DNA of 64,000 nt from NCBI GenBank assembly GCA_032173965.1, contig CM063285.1, positions 25,827,660 to 25,891,659 on the forward strand. Direction: 5' to 3'. The translations under genes and the position numbers were made by a program. Source of the DNA: Sitta carolinensis (Eukaryota > Chordata > Aves > Passeriformes > Sittidae). How positions within the stretch are numbered: the stretch's first letter is position 1; each line of letters opens with the position of its first letter. This document shows, piece by piece, positions 47,336 through 61,701 of this stretch. Under the pieces are notes generated by a model. It saw nothing but the letters and a program-made list of their open reading frames with translations, ran no database searches and was not told where the DNA came from.

Positions 47336-50300
47336 ATGCAATACCAATTGTATTAATAGAATTCAATTCAGAAGACATGACTTTTTGTGTTGTGATAAGT
47401 TTTTTGTGTTATAAACTTTAAAGCACTATCAGTCATTTGGTAGTAAAAGGATGACAAAACATGACTCACCTGGATGACTGTACCCAGTGCCACCTATGCA
47501 AGGTAATCAGCAGACTAAAGAGGCAGATGTGAGTTCAGACAATCAGGTCTTTCAGACAAACCACTTATCGAGGAAATTCACAATGGATTCTGTAATTCTG
47601 GTTTTGGGGTTTTAAAAAAAAAATGTTCTATTTATCTCCTTGTGCTGCATAATGTGAAATTCAGGTCATGCCATAATTTTGTTGTTGTGTGATAACTCTA
47701 CTATCAATTGAGTGGTTCCTTCAAAGTTTCTTGCTTTGTTAGTCTTTATTAAGAAATTAACATTTTCTTTTCTCAGTTAGGAGGGGTGAGGCTTACAGAG
47801 TCTGTGACTTCCTCAGGAGGAATAGAACTTGTCTGGCAAGAAAGGACATGCATTTCACATTGGCATGTGGGAGAGCCAGGCAAGTGCAATATCAATAGAG
47901 TTTAATGCAGATAGTTTGTGGTAGTTCATTCACAATATCAGTTTGTTAGAGTAAAATTAATTTGGATTCTGTGCATTTCCTCTGTTCAGATAAGGCTCAC
48001 CCTAATCTACAGTTGCACCAGATCCTGCTGTATTCATAGCTCCCATTCATAAGGAGCCTGTTAACTTAATTCACACCATTTGCACAAGAACAGGCAATCC
48101 TATGTCTTCAGAATCACCAGAGCTGTGCTGAATTTTAAGGTAGAGATTATTCATAGTCCTTGCTCCTACTGCGAGAAGGAAAAACTCCCTTCTCTAGTCA
48201 AGGTGCCTTTAAAAAGACACTGCAAAAATCACATTTGCTTCTGTCAAGGCTTGTTGATACAGGCATTAGAATGAACACAAGTCAAAACCAGCAGAAAGCT
48301 TCAGCTCTGTTCCATATAGTATTCCACTGAAGAATCAGAAGGTCAGGATAAAATTGAAGTCATTCACCAAGGGTTTGTTGTGATGTCATTTTCCATGGTG
48401 CTCAGTGCTGTAAAAACAAAGAACAAAAAATTAAAAGCAGAAGTCGCAGCATAAGTCCTATGAAATAACTATCTACTTCAGATATAAACAACAGTACTGT
48501 GAATCTCTACAAATAAAGTCTTCTGAAACAGGGAAATGCAGCAGTAGAATCTCCTCATTGTGTTAGGAAAGAGGATGAAAGTTTCACTGAGAGTAGTGAT
48601 CTGGGACCGTTTTTCTCATGATGAAGAAAAAGAAGCTGGTTTACGTTGTGGTAAAGCCAATTTTTTGTTTCTGCTTCTAGCCTTCCCTAATTGAAGTCAT
48701 TAGTATTGTTTTCAGTCATAAAGGAAAAATATAAAAACTGTCTCATTCTTTATTTTAGAAAGACAGCAACATTCAGGAAAACTTTATTCCAAAAATAACC
48801 TGAAGATGGCACAATAGGCACATGTTGCTCTCTGGTCTGCTTGAGGTCATACTGTAAAATGAGAGATTTTTTTGCTAAAATATGACTCCTTTGGAAGAGC
48901 TCTCTAAAAAATAGAAGCAAAAGAGAAATTTAAACCTTTTAAAGCACAGCCTATCAATAAAATTATTTTACAAGTGGAACACAGGCTGTTAAATTCATGC
49001 TGCCTAAAAGATTAATATGAACAGGTGGGCAGACAGGGACTCATCATGGCTGGATGTTATCGACAAAAATAAGTTTAATTTGTGTTGTTGTGTTTTTATT
49101 GATACATTTCTTTTGTAATTGTAAAGCAACTGATAACCTCATCTGTTATCTCCAGCATAATGTATAATCTACACCTAAATGCCAAATTTTATGAGGCCGA
49201 TTTTGACTTTGGGAGAGACAAGATTACTCACATAATCTCTATTTTATTAGAAGATAAGAAATATTATGGGACATTTTTATTAAAAAAGAAAATAGTGTCA
49301 AGTTGTATTAGTGAATGAATAAATCTACATTATATATGAATTAACCATAAATACACTCTCCACAACCACACAGGCTCCCTGAAAATCTGGATTTTATAAA
49401 ATATAGAAGCAATTTCATAGATGTACTGTAGCTAAGGGTGATTCAGCTTACTATATCCATGTATATATACTATGCTTGAATTTTCAAAATGTATTTAACA
49501 AAGGCCTCGTGCAGAATGCTTGTATAGAATCAAAGCTGTCTCTATGGCAAGAAGGAACAGTCCCTTTGTGAATTGCCACCTGAATGACAGAGAAACAAGA
49601 GGGTGAGACTAAACGAGCTGTTCTACAGTGGTAGAATGTTATCAGTGGAGACCCACAGAAGCCTTTACTAACCCCTTTGCTACTTCGCATATCCAATCAC
49701 AATGAAGAAAGGAGAAGGGAGTGCATGAAATGTACTGACAAGACTACAGTATGTAAGGTAGTAAAAAAGGAAGGCAGTGACAGTGCTCTCCCCTGTTTTA
49801 AGTGACTGAACAGTACAAGAATAGTTGGAGTCATGTATGGGTAATTATATTCAATGTAATTTACATGGGGAAAACCAAGTGTTACTATATGTTCTCAGTA
49901 ATGTTGTGGTTTACGATAGCTGTTACCACTCAGAAAGAAGATAGAGTCAGTACTCCAGTGGTGTACCAATATTGCAAAACACTGATTTTTACCAAAATTT
50001 TAATTAGAAGCTGATAACAAGCAAGATTGGGGCTGTATACAGAAAGGATAAAGGCACCTGAAGGGAGACTGTCCTGAAAACAAACTTAGCACATGTGAAA
50101 CGTTTTCTCAGCTGCTGTCTACTGTGGCCATTAATGAATTCCTAGGAGGTGAAGTCATCTAACTTCAGTAATACATATATCGAATGTCTAGTTTATATAG
50201 TTTTATTTTGTTTCCTTTCATAGCCAGTGTTGCCATCTGTGCTCTTCCAGAGGGGGATTCATTCCATCCTGAACATATATATAAGACAGATGAATTGAAA

Positions 50301-50880
50301 TGCTCATCTCTTCATAAAGTATTTGGCATACTGTAACTTATCACCACAATAAGCATCTAACAATTATGCAGCTACAAGTGAAGTGTTGTTCTTCTTCTTG
50401 TGCTGTAATACTTTAACTGACTGTTTTATAGCTGTGTGGTCTCAAGGTAACGTTGCCCCATACCTGTTTGTGTTAGAGAATGAGGGAGGGAAGAGGAGAG
50501 CATGGGAACGGTTTCGGTTGGGTTCCTCTCTGAAGCCAGTGTACTGCAGACTCTTGACAGCAATGAGCAGTGCCTAAGTGCCTTTCTGCTGCTTGCTCCC
50601 AAACAGGGCATTCTCAGTGGAGTCTCTTTTAATCTCGCCTCTAGGAGCTTTTTCTCTTCGTGTAAATATTCATGGGAGCACTGACTGAAATCCAGGTTTC
50701 CCAGGAGAATGTAGTACCCACAAGAGTCTCAAATACTTCTCACTCTACAGTCTCATATATTTTTTTCTGTATTTTAAATGTAGTGAAATGGCTTCAGAAA
50801 GGGAAGTTAAGGGGTTTCTTAACAGGATATCTGGTCTTAGAAAAAGGATAATGTGGATCCTCATTCTCATGTCAGTGATC
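47336..50880. other. Intergenic, no gene seen
   Basis: AT-rich to mixed sequence with no recognisable exon or mobile element. Short open frames lack family signatures. Confidence 0.6.
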
Positions 50881-50883
50881 GTG

Positions 50884-50957
50884 CTCGTTGCAGAAGGGTT
50901 GGGCTAAATGAACTTTTAAAATCTCTTTGAACCCAAACTATTCTATGATTCTATTTC
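50884..50957 (+). mobile_element. CR1 3' terminal fragment
   Basis: TTGCAGAAGGGTTGGGCTAA, then TGAACTTTTAAAATCTCTTTGAACCC and AAACTATTCTATGATTCTAT form a short CR1 3' UTR and tail in sense orientation. Confidence 0.9.
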
Positions 50958-51489
50958 AGTGTATTTTTTTTTTTTTTAACCTATATGAATGCTGAAACCT
51001 TCAGTTACTGGATGGTACTACCTGTACCACACTTCTAAATTTTTGTGAGAACAATTTCTTGGGACATTTGATACAAGAATGATTCCTGGCAGTGAAAAGT
51101 AAATGGGAGAAAAGTTTTTATTCCATTGGATTTTTTTTTAGACCTTGTCCTCCTTCCCCAGCTGCTACATATTTCATGTGAGCTGGTAGGAGCACCTCTC
51201 TTTCCACTGTAAAAGTTCTGGTAAGCCCCTCTCCACAGGACTAATTCTCTCTTTGCTTTATACTTTTCTGTACCTGGCTGAGGGCTGTGAACTCTCCCAG
51301 ACAGTAAGCTTTTGAAAAAAAAAAAAAAATCACAAGATTCAGTGAGGAGAGTGGCCCAGGTTGTAGCTATAGTGCCCCTCTGTGTTCCCTTACACACAGC
51401 AGTTCTGCAGGCCAAATTTATCCTTGACAAGGATTTTTAGGGCTTTTGGGATGGTTATCACAATTTTTGGATATAAACACAGCCATGAG

Positions 51490-51637
51490 TCACCATCCCT
51501 GAAGGTGGTTAAGAGACATGTAGTTGTAGCACTGGGGGACATGGATTAGTGGTGGATTTGGCAGTACTAGATTAATGTTTGGACTCAGTGATCTTAGAGG
51601 TCTTTTCCAGCCTAAATGATTCTATGATTCTATACCA
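51490..51637 (+). mobile_element. CR1-type 3' end fragment
   Basis: CACCATCCCTGAAGGTGGTT, GGGGGACATGGATTAGTGG, GATCTTAGAGGTCTTTTCCA and the tail AAATGATTCTATGATTCTAT are diagnostic. It is the same subfamily and orientation as the 12.82-kb copy but better preserved. Confidence 0.92.
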
Positions 51638-54600
51638 ACAGCAAAGCTCAGGCAAGGACAAAGGTTTTGGCTAAAGTACAACTCCCGAATAAAGGAGGGA
51701 GAGCCAAGCTCTCCTTTGTTTCCAACAACAATTTGATAGCTTTTCCTTTTTCTGTTCTATTATTTTGCCATCTTGATATTTGTCTATCCCACTGCCAGGA
51801 TTTCTTCTGTTCCTCTGAAGGTGAGTGAGGTATTGCTGTCTGATTTTCATTGAAACTGACTACAACTGCCCACATAGACAATTAGGGTGCTCCAGCTGTG
51901 TATGGGGTGTAATTTCCAGCTGCAAGGTGGCAGCAAACAGCTGGGAGTGGTAATTTCTCAAACTGCTCCAGTACATTCACAACATATGCCTATACCCTGA
52001 GGATTTTCGGTAGACTAACCATATTTGTTAGCAGTATTTAAAACATTTCTTATTTCAAATGTACAAGGTAAAAGCCAATAATGCAAATTTTGAGGTAACT
52101 TAATCTTACTGTAAGCAAAAATGCCAAGTATTTAAGGACAACAGCTGTGGCTACTCTGCTTGAAAGAATTTCTATTACCATCTGGGAAAAGAGAAAACAA
52201 AATATTATGAAAATTTATACAGATCTATAGTGTGCTTCCTGAATCCACTTAAACTCTGCCACTCAATTTTCCTAATCAATCAAGTCTGTTAATAATGGTA
52301 TTAAGATTTACAGTATAGACTGTGTACAGTGCAAGTCTGACAGAAGTGAAGCTCCACTGAAAACTTTCCTGAGAATTACTGTGTGCACTTATAAAACTTT
52401 CACCATCCAGAATTAATGAATTTACTACACATATTTAGTTTTAAAACTCTATAGGTTAATTTTGTGGCCTGTTCATTTATGGATATACTTCCTCTGGAAA
52501 AAAAAGGCAATATACAGAATGTAATTGTAATATAATGCATATAACAGTCTGCCTCTTACAGTAATTGTATGTAGAATGCTATGAAGCTGATATTCTGCTA
52601 CTAAGATAAAAATAGCTTGTCCTAGTCAGCTGTGGAAACTGATTGCCGTGCTGTTCTGCACACCTGTGGCTGCACAGGATTCAGGGCACCAGCGGATGAG
52701 AATGGCAGCATGCAAATATGTAAGGCATTTAGTGGTGGCACTTCTGCCATGATGAGATTGCTTATGGCATGTAGGGCAACTAGCAATGCTAAGTATCGGT
52801 GAAATAAGGCCCCTGAATTACAGTCCTAAATATAGCTTTTGTGATTTGCTTCAGGCTTTAAAATTTTACTATTTTGACTTAGCTTCTTGCAGAACCATAG
52901 TTTATAATTTCTGGTGCAGTGTTCAGCCAACTTATAAGAGTTCAGGCAAAAAGAGTTGTTTCAGAAATTCTAATAGACCCCAAACTGTCATACACGTGCA
53001 GTATATAATAGACAGTAGTATTATTATCAATAATTCTCAAGAGAAATCATGGTTGTATTGCCTGCTTTCACTGTCTAAAGTTTTTTATATAGTTAAGAAA
53101 GACTTACTTATGACTTCATAAGTCATTATTACTTCTGGTTCTTTTGAATCAAGCACCAATTGTAGTGATCTTAGATGTTGTGTAAATAATGATAAAATGT
53201 ATGCATACTGTATGAGAAAATGGATTTGATTGATAACTTCAGCAGGGTAATATTCAAAAGGATATAACAACCCATGCTTTCAAAATACCATTTTTGCTGG
53301 TTCTTTTATTGCTTCAAAATACTTTTTAAAATGGAACAGTAATAACAATAATAATAATAATTTGTGTGTGTTTCCTTTCAATTCTGAATCTAAGAGTACA
53401 TGCATTAATAAATTAAGCCTCACAGCAACTCTGTAATTTAAAAATATTTTTATCCATGTTTGACAGATGGAGAAACAGAGGTACTGCGAATTATAAGTGC
53501 ATTTGCAAAAGTGTGATTAGGCTGTACAGAAGAGAATATGAATACAGAATCTAGGGTACTCCAGAACAATTGAGAACTTTCAAGAATAAGAGGTATGTTC
53601 TTTTGAAAATGTCATCCTACACAGGATGTGCAGGCTGATGGCCCGAACTGGAATTATCAGCATGGAACAGCACTGCCCTTTGAAATATATTGATTTGACT
53701 CTGCTAGTTAAAGGACCTCACTGCTGCTGCTCTTTCCCTGTTATAGATCAGCATTCTGAAACCCCTGTCTACAGCAGATCGATATTTCGATGTTTCACTA
53801 TAAACTAGTCCCCATACTTGAATTCATGTAAGGTGGTGTTTTTCAAGGTTATGAATTGTCCACATGGTGCCAATAGCACTGCAAACATGCACTGAGAAAG
53901 TGACAGCTGCTCTCTGAAGCTAGTGATTTTGATACAGAGTGAGCTGTTCCTGACTCAATTTTTTGGGATACCAGCACTGGAAATGGAAGTAGCTTCTGAT
54001 TTTGTGCCAGGCAATATATGCACACCGGCTGACACTTTGGGCAACCCTCAGGTGCAACTGAAAATATCTTGTGTACTGCTGAAGATGTGTCTGGGAGCAC
54101 CTGCTCTGTTTAAGGTCAAGTGAATATTGGCAGCTGTATGCCCTGTGAGTTTCCTGGGTCTGTGCAGACTTGTCATGTGTCCCAGTAGACAGAGTTTCTA
54201 CTCTACTTCATGTTCCAGATCAGAGCTGGCTTACTGACTCTTGGAATTTATTTGGAAGAGGTGAACATATCAAAACCAGGGCAGAATTAGGTACTATGAC
54301 AGCTTCCTTCTAAAACTCTGGTATCAGTCCTCAAGGCAGATCTTTTTGGCATCAGAGTTACTTTCCTTGACTGTTTGCAGTTATAAGGAAAGCATTCCAT
54401 TCTTTCTGTTCTTCCTTAATACAGAGCCAGGATGTTATATAAAAGCTCAAATAGTAGAACATTCATCATCAAGAAATTACTAAAATGACTCTTTAGTCTT
54501 TGATAAAGTATTAATTACCACTTAGATGAGATAGATAGAACTGATAAAATTCAACAGCACTTGTCACTTTGCACTTTTCTTATTCTCATAGTTTGAACTT

Positions 54601-56270
54601 CTCATTTTAATGCATATGTAGAAATGAATAAGTTTTGGTTTATCAAAATCCAGAATTATTTCTTGCAATTATTCTGCAAATGACTAGATTAAAGACATCA
54701 TTAAAAAACTACTGTAAATGATTTAGATTTATTTGAATATTCATTTTGTTCTGAAGTTAATGGTTCATTGCAATAAGCAGAGGAAAAAATGCTGTAAATA
54801 TATTCCCCTTTATACTTAACATATAAATTTCAATCATAACAAGAAGAGTTCTACATTCGTTTGTATATAGGGGTTACATATGATTTATATAGGAGCATAT
54901 AAATGGCATATGTTATACATTAATCAATTATGAATGTCTGTGGTACAAATATATTTATGGATAGAGATTCTTTATGTTCTTATTGGACATATTTTTGCTC
55001 AGATTTACTATTTTGTTTCTTTTATTTTTAACACTGTGAATTAGCAATTTTTTTTAAAAAGATGTCTAAATCTCATTGGTCCAACTGACCTTAATTAACT
55101 CTTATCTGTCAGAAACTGAGAAACAGCTGTTGTCACATTTCTTTAAAATACAAATAATAGCTTAGAAATTTGAGCATTTTAAGTTTACTATGCTTTAAAA
55201 ATTACAATTTAATAATTATTCTTGTATAAAGTCATGTGATTTAATTTTTAATTTCACAGTGTGCTTTTTTCCAACTTAGGTAATAGAGGACATTTTCATT
55301 CTTATGTTTAGACTGTCTTTGTTTGTGAAAGGTATACATCTGAATCATCTCTGATTGATGGAAAAAGATGGTAGATGGTAGAAAGAAAAGCATTGTTTTC
55401 TATTCACTACCTCCTTACTCAGTTGTGAGGTGTCAGGGCTGTGATTTACGGTGCTCTCATTTCAGCTGGCTGGGGCTTTGCCAAGTAAAGTACTGCAGCA
55501 AGAGTAGCACTACAGTCAGCCTCCTCCCCCACATTCCTGGAGTTGTTCTTCCCTCTTCATTTTCCACATGCAAGGGTTTAAAGTAGGAAATATAAATTGG
55601 TTTCCCTACCTTTATGCTGTTCAACGACTCCCTGCTCTGAGAAAATCTTAGCTGCTTGTTTAAAGCATTGTTAAGGGCTCATTGTGCTATGAGAGTTAAA
55701 ACACATTTAAGTAGGTCTCAAACTCTTGCCCATTGTTTTCATTTTAAAAATATTTAGGCTATTGATTAGCTGGATTGGCTCTTGTCTGTTTCCTTATTTA
55801 GAAGACCTCTTTCAATTTCCCTGATATGAGGGGTTCTTTTCCCTATATAAGTGCTGTAGATAAAAATAAAGGCACATCAATCATGGGAGAAGAAGCAAGA
55901 TTATGAAAAATGCAAATAATATGAAAATGAAGTCCAACCATGGGAAATACAATATTTATAATGACAATAGTTAAAATGCATGATGTTTTCAAGGCAATAT
56001 ATTGGAGTAAATTTCTTTGCAATTAAATAAGAAATACAGTTTTAGGCCTACCTTGCTATGTCCGGAGTGTGGAGTTACAGAAATGTAGCTTTTAATTGCT
56101 TCTTCCCTTTGATTTTCTGCACTATCTGATTGATCAATATATTAAACCAATAATATAATAATATATAATATTATATAATAATATAGTAGCCACTTTTTTC
56201 CATTGCTTTTCCCAATGCATTCCTTTGTCATTAAGATCCCACATATGAGAGAAAGCTTTTTTCATTTTTT
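51638..56270. other. Intergenic, no gene seen
   Basis: AT-rich. An (AAT) short run lies at 53341-53362, and an AT-only palindromic stretch at 56140-56185 is made of AATATAAT units. An octamer-like ATGCAAAT occurs at about 52711. Nothing gene-like was seen. Confidence 0.6.
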
Positions 56271-56276
56271 GACTTT

Positions 56277-56462
56277 TTAATCTTTCTTTGAAACAGAATT
56301 ACAAAGCTTCCAATTGAGTTTATGGAAACTGCTTTTTTTGTCAGCAAGCAGGTGCATTTTTCTTTTCTGCTTTTGACAAGGCACATCCTCATACTTGAGT
56401 TTCTTGGAAGGTTTGTCCACCATCAGGGCTTCTTCCTCCTTGAGTCTTCTTAATTTTTTCAT
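56277..56462 (-). pseudogene. Lysine-rich 61-codon open frame, possible retrocopy fragment
   Basis: The minus strand encodes a highly charged peptide starting MKKLRRLKEEEALMVDKPSK, with later K-Y-E-D-V-P and Q-K-Q-K-R-K-M blocks, ending in S-V-S-K-K-D and a stop followed by A-rich sequence. The composition resembles the C-terminus of a nucleolar or RNA-binding protein and differs from the usual AT-rich noise, which gives Phe/Leu/Ile. I do not recognise the parent. It might be a processed-pseudogene remnant or chance. Confidence 0.25.
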
Positions 56463-57493
56463 GTTTCCCAGTACCCTTCACCATGCAACTTCAGTCATTT
56501 ACAAATAGTTTGTTTTTGCTACTCATTCTTCCTGTCTGGCTTATCTATGAATTCTTTCTATCCAAAATAGTGCTGAAGATTCAATCATTATTTTTTTAAT
56601 TTGCTGATTCAGGTAAAAAAAAATTTCTAAACTTCTTCAACTGTTTTCCTTGCTGTGAACTCTGGAAAATTGCATTCTATATCATTTCATCCTTCCTCAA
56701 GCCCCTACCTGGTGCTTCATTCAGATCACTGCTGTTGAAACTTAGCCAACTGTTGTCATACTACTTTTTTAATTCCTATTTTTGCTGTTCTAATATTTTT
56801 TTTTTTTGAGTCTTTTCTTTTGGTTGTTAAGAATTTAAAAAATTTGGTCCCTGCTCACTTGGCTTTGCATTCCAGTCATCTTGTTTCCATTCTGTTCCTC
56901 TCTACCAGTGGTCCTTGCATTTTCTTTATTTCCTTTTGTATTATTAAATTATTTCCTAATATTCCCTTGGTTTGGAACATTTTCTTTATCTCAAATGTAC
57001 ATTGTTAGCTTTCTGCTTCAAGTTTCTGTTACCCAGAGTGTGCTGGTATTTGACTTGGCATGCATTGCTTTTACTGTGGTTCTTTCACAGATCACAGTCA
57101 TGAGGTATGTGGTTTAGTAAAGGGAGAAATAAAGAGTTAATTTCATTCTCTAATGAGCAGACTAATTACTAGAAAATAAACTCTTCTCTAATTCATCTTG
57201 TATTTCCTATATGCTGAATATAGCACATAGGAATTGTTAATGGGCTTAACACTATGGCAGGTTTGGACAAGCACTTGAAAAGAACTTTCATTTCACAAAG
57301 AATGGATAATGAAAGAACAGGATAAGAGAGGCAAATAATGTTCATATGTATCCTTGAACACAACTGTGGCTGATTAAAACATGTATTTGTATATGGGTTT
57401 TATCCTAGAAGAAAATGTAGTATGAAAATAAATGCAGACCCTTAGCACCAGAGGTCACTAAACACAACAATTTCAAGGGGTCTCTAAATAGTG

Positions 57494-57515
57494 TTTTTTT
57501 TTTTTTTTTTTTTTT
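57494..57515 (+). repeat. Poly-T tract (22 T)
   Basis: Uninterrupted homopolymer preceded by GTG. Confidence 0.9.
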
Positions 57516-60500
57516 AAGCTGAGCACTTCATTTACATCACTACAGTTAAAACCCTCAAGAGACAGCAGTAGGTGAGAAGCCATCTGGTCCTGTGTATAAA
57601 TGGGGAAGGTATCAACAGTGAAACTGCTCAACTGAGACCATCCCGCATGATGCAGGAGCCTTTGCCTCACTCATGAGTGATAAATAGAACAAGGAGAGGA
57701 TATACTGTTTTATTTCACTTTTACTCCAACTTGCCTTTATAATCCAGGCATGATAAAAGGAAATAAGTTAGTTTTTAGGCAAGTAGGTGATTATACCCTT
57801 GTGAGACAGGATGAGTTGGAAAACTTAAATTACCTTAGAAAAATAAGCTGTAATTCAGAGACCAAGCAACAGGTTAAATTGCAGAGGAAAGGTCAATTAA
57901 TGCAGAATTATTACTTGAATCTTAACAGATGTATCTTTTTCAGAGACCTTCTGTCTTTGTGGAAAATGTTTCACAAGACTTATCAGTACAAAAAACCCCC
58001 AACTTAACAAAGGCACAAATGTAATGAAGTTCTCAGCCAAGAGACAAAACAAAATAAAAGAACTTTTGGATATCTGTCTTTTGATCTGTTGGAAAAAACT
58101 AATGTATTGTTAGCTATGATTGATTTAAATGGCTTTCCCTAAACATTTTGAGGGCTTTATGGTTTTATCTTTCACGTCTATAATATGACATTCCTGCAAG
58201 GCAAAATGCATTCAGCATAAGAAAAGATGGAGAAGAGATTGAACAGAGAGAGGTTTGGATCACTCTTTTAGGAGAAGGAGGATTCAGACAAAATTGTCAT
58301 CTTTCACAATGAATATATTTTCCTGCACAGTCTGTAGTGAAGCTTGAGACTCCCACTTTATGCCATTACCCTGATACCAGCAAGAACCTGAGAATTTCAC
58401 CTAATGTCCTGGTCCTTCCTGCTGCTGGTCCACACTGGAGCTGATGAATTATTGATGCTGTCAGCCACTCTTTCATCTCAAGTAGCACAAAGCTTTCTCA
58501 TCCTAATATAAATCCTTGTTGCTCTCAGTTTCCTACCATGTGATAGAACTAGATTTTTTTAACAGAAATTTTACATAATTTCAAAAAAAGCTTCTTTATA
58601 GAGACTTCATTAGGATCAAGAAAGAAAATAATGCCATAGCCAGGAAATTTCAGAATTTGCTTCACTTTTCTAATCATACTCTTGCCTTCAGCAAATGCTC
58701 TATGCTGTGGTCTTTAACTGTATAGTCTATGTATGTTTTTAATGAAGGATCTGTGTCATTGTACAAGAAGAAAGAAATATGCACTATAATGAGACTATTG
58801 TCTACAGTGGCTAAATTGGTAGACCTTCTTGACCTTAATTTCTTTGCTCTTCAGTTCTCTATCATCTTGTATGGGTGTTGTGAACAGTGGTTAATTAATA
58901 TTTTTAATTGTTTACATACTGTGGTGATGAGCACAAGAAAAACTTATGAGGAAATTAGCAATTCTGTCTTGAGAGAAGGGTTTGACTAGTGTGCAGTAAA
59001 TAAGGCCTTGGGTCACACATTGAAAAATGAAGAGTTAACAAAATATTGAGTAGTTACTCATTATGTGAACATTCTGTGCACTGAGCAAAGCAGAGGTCCT
59101 GTGAAAAAGTGGTCACATAATTCGATTTTGTCAAAAAGCTTATGTGCAAAGAAGATGCAGAAAGAATGAAAGGTGGACAGGAAAATTAAAGGTGGGCATT
59201 TCTTAACATGTAAAGCTTTTTTCAATAGTCTTGTAGTATGCTTTCAATATAATATGGATTTTATATGTGTATTTGACTTCTTTGTATAGGCAAAATAAAT
59301 TTTCCATGACTTTGAAATACATAAATTATTGAAAGCTGACATGTTAAATCTTGAATGAACATTTAGTCTTAAATCTGTTGTTTTCCAAGGAAAATTTTAA
59401 CACTAATTAATAAGATGGAAAACACTGCATCTTTCGAAGTAGTTTACTTCTTTTTTCTTCAGCTTGTTTCCTGCAGAACTTTGTGGCTGTTGGATTAATT
59501 TGATTATTCTGAAATGCCAATTTAAAAGGAACTGTTCCCCATCAAAAATTACTCCTCAAGTAAACCATTAGGTGTGTTCTCAAAAAGAACCAAATTAACA
59601 AAGAAGCACACTTCAATGCATAGTCACACCTCTGTTTGTGATACTAGCTTAAGAATTTCTGTAGATTGCTTTTTGTTTTTTTTTTTTTTTTTGACAAAGG
59701 GTCGATCCTTTGAAATACTTACCGGCTTCTCTGTCAATAGGTATCGGGGAAAGGTTATCAGAGAACATCTTTGCAAGTGTGGTGAAGGAACGAATTCAAA
59801 TTTTTGAGTGCTTATTTGACAGTGGACATTTTAAAGGGACTTGGAAGATGGAAGATGGGGAGTTGTGAAGTATTTGCTTGGGTTTTAAATTGAAACTAAA
59901 ATTCTGGAATATATATCTTTGTTAAAGAATTGTGTCCTCAGTTTCTAGATGAAAAGATACCACTAAAATATGTGATGCCACTAATACATAGGTAAAGAAT
60001 TGAAGCTAAAGAGTAGATTATTTGCATATATTTTCAAAATGCTAAGTAAACAATAGAAGATGTTATATTCTAGATAAAATGTATCATAAAATCTTGTTGG
60101 ATTTCTGGCAGTTTTAGGACATTTTGTCCTTAATTGTCAGAGTTCACGCTTATAAATTTTAAACACACATGAACATTTAGTTAGTTACTGCAAAAAAGAA
60201 CTGTGTTGTTGGTCGTGGTGGTTGTTGTTTTTGAAGAGTCATGTCCATGGAAAGCAGAAGACTGAGCTGTAGTAAAGCAATGATCTGTAGTAGTTCCAGA
60301 TATCAAAATCTGTTTTGAAAAATAATAGGCCTTATCCTACCTTTCCTATCAATGTATTTACTTAGTTTTTTATGTCGTATGCATTTGTATTTGATATTGC
60401 TTGTTTAGAAATATATTTAAATATGTTCACAATAGTTTTTACACATGAATATACTCAGAAAAATTATTTACCAGTCTTTCAATATAAAATTGTCCTACTA

Positions 60501-61670
60501 ATATTACCGATGATTTGGCAATTGGCTTCACTGCATAGCATTTAATGGAGCTATAGAGTTTCTTCTTTACTCATAATGTTTTCTTTGAAAAACAGAAAAT
60601 AAATTTTTATGCTTTGTGATTTGAAAATATGATCTATCTTATAAATTGAGCTATTTTCTTCCCAGGGAACTTAATGGATTATATGGAGCGGAAGACTGTA
60701 TCTTTATTAATCCTTTCTACTGTGCTTCAAGACTAGATCTGAAAGTGTGGGGACTTCTGTCACGTATTTTTACTGGGGAACAATTGGATTTTCTAGATTA
60801 TTTTGGCAGTAACTGTAACAATGGCTATATTTCTTTTGATGTTTTTTCCCAGATAGTTTATTTTTATCTTGACATTTTGCCCATCCTGTGAATCTCATCA
60901 TGGGAGAGAAACAGCAGTTTGTCTCAGAGCAGTTCAATTTCAATCTCTAGGTGACAAGTTGATATTTCTTTCCTCTTGAAGAAGCTTTTAATGTGATGTG
61001 TTAAATGTCAAGGAAACTCTTCGATATATATTGAACTTTAGTAACCTTATTTCTCTTAATATTAATGACATATTGACAGCATCTTTTGAAAAATGAACAC
61101 TTCTCACAGATGTCAGGATTCTGCACTCACATTATTCCTACAGGAATTCCACATTCCAGTTTTTATTGTTCAGAATTGTAGTAACTTTCACTTTACAAAG
61201 ACTTTTACTGACTTTTAAAAAATGCATTTCATGAGTTTTGCTTCATTATTGGGTGCTGACAGTGCTGATCTAATAGATTAGAGATTTCAAGTTAGTAATT
61301 TTGTAATTCAAAGTTTGTTTTGAATGATAATTTTAATTTGAGATCTGAATTTTCTGAAGCTAGTTCTCCTAAACTCATTTATTGATCTTATAAATCTAGG
61401 TGATTAAGTGAAGGTGTCCTATATGGGCTATAATCTGTGAGAAGAAAATGGAATTTTTGTCCAGACAAACAATGAGTATCAGTATTGAGTCAAGATCCCA
61501 ATTCATGGTGAGCAGTGAGTCCACAGGAGAAAATAGTTCCATGGAGACATTCAAAAAGGACAATCAATAATTTCTTGAACAAATCTCACAAAGTGCACCC
61601 TAAAATGGGGTTTCTCCAAGCTGCCTAAACACTGGTACCTGGAGCCATCTGCAGTGGCACAGGCTGTGAC

Positions 61671-61701
61671 CCCTCTATCAGGTACAAGATCTGATAGAGG
61701 G
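61671..61701. repeat. Inverted repeat, 11-bp arms
   Basis: CCCTCTATCAG (61671-61681) and its exact complement CTGATAGAGGG (61691-61701) flank nine bases, in a GC-richer block of unknown origin. Confidence 0.85.

Noticed and set aside
47030..47378. Open frames of 67-105 codons on both strands
   Set aside because: They lie inside the dead CR1 reverse-transcriptase fragment and are antisense or out-of-frame shadows.
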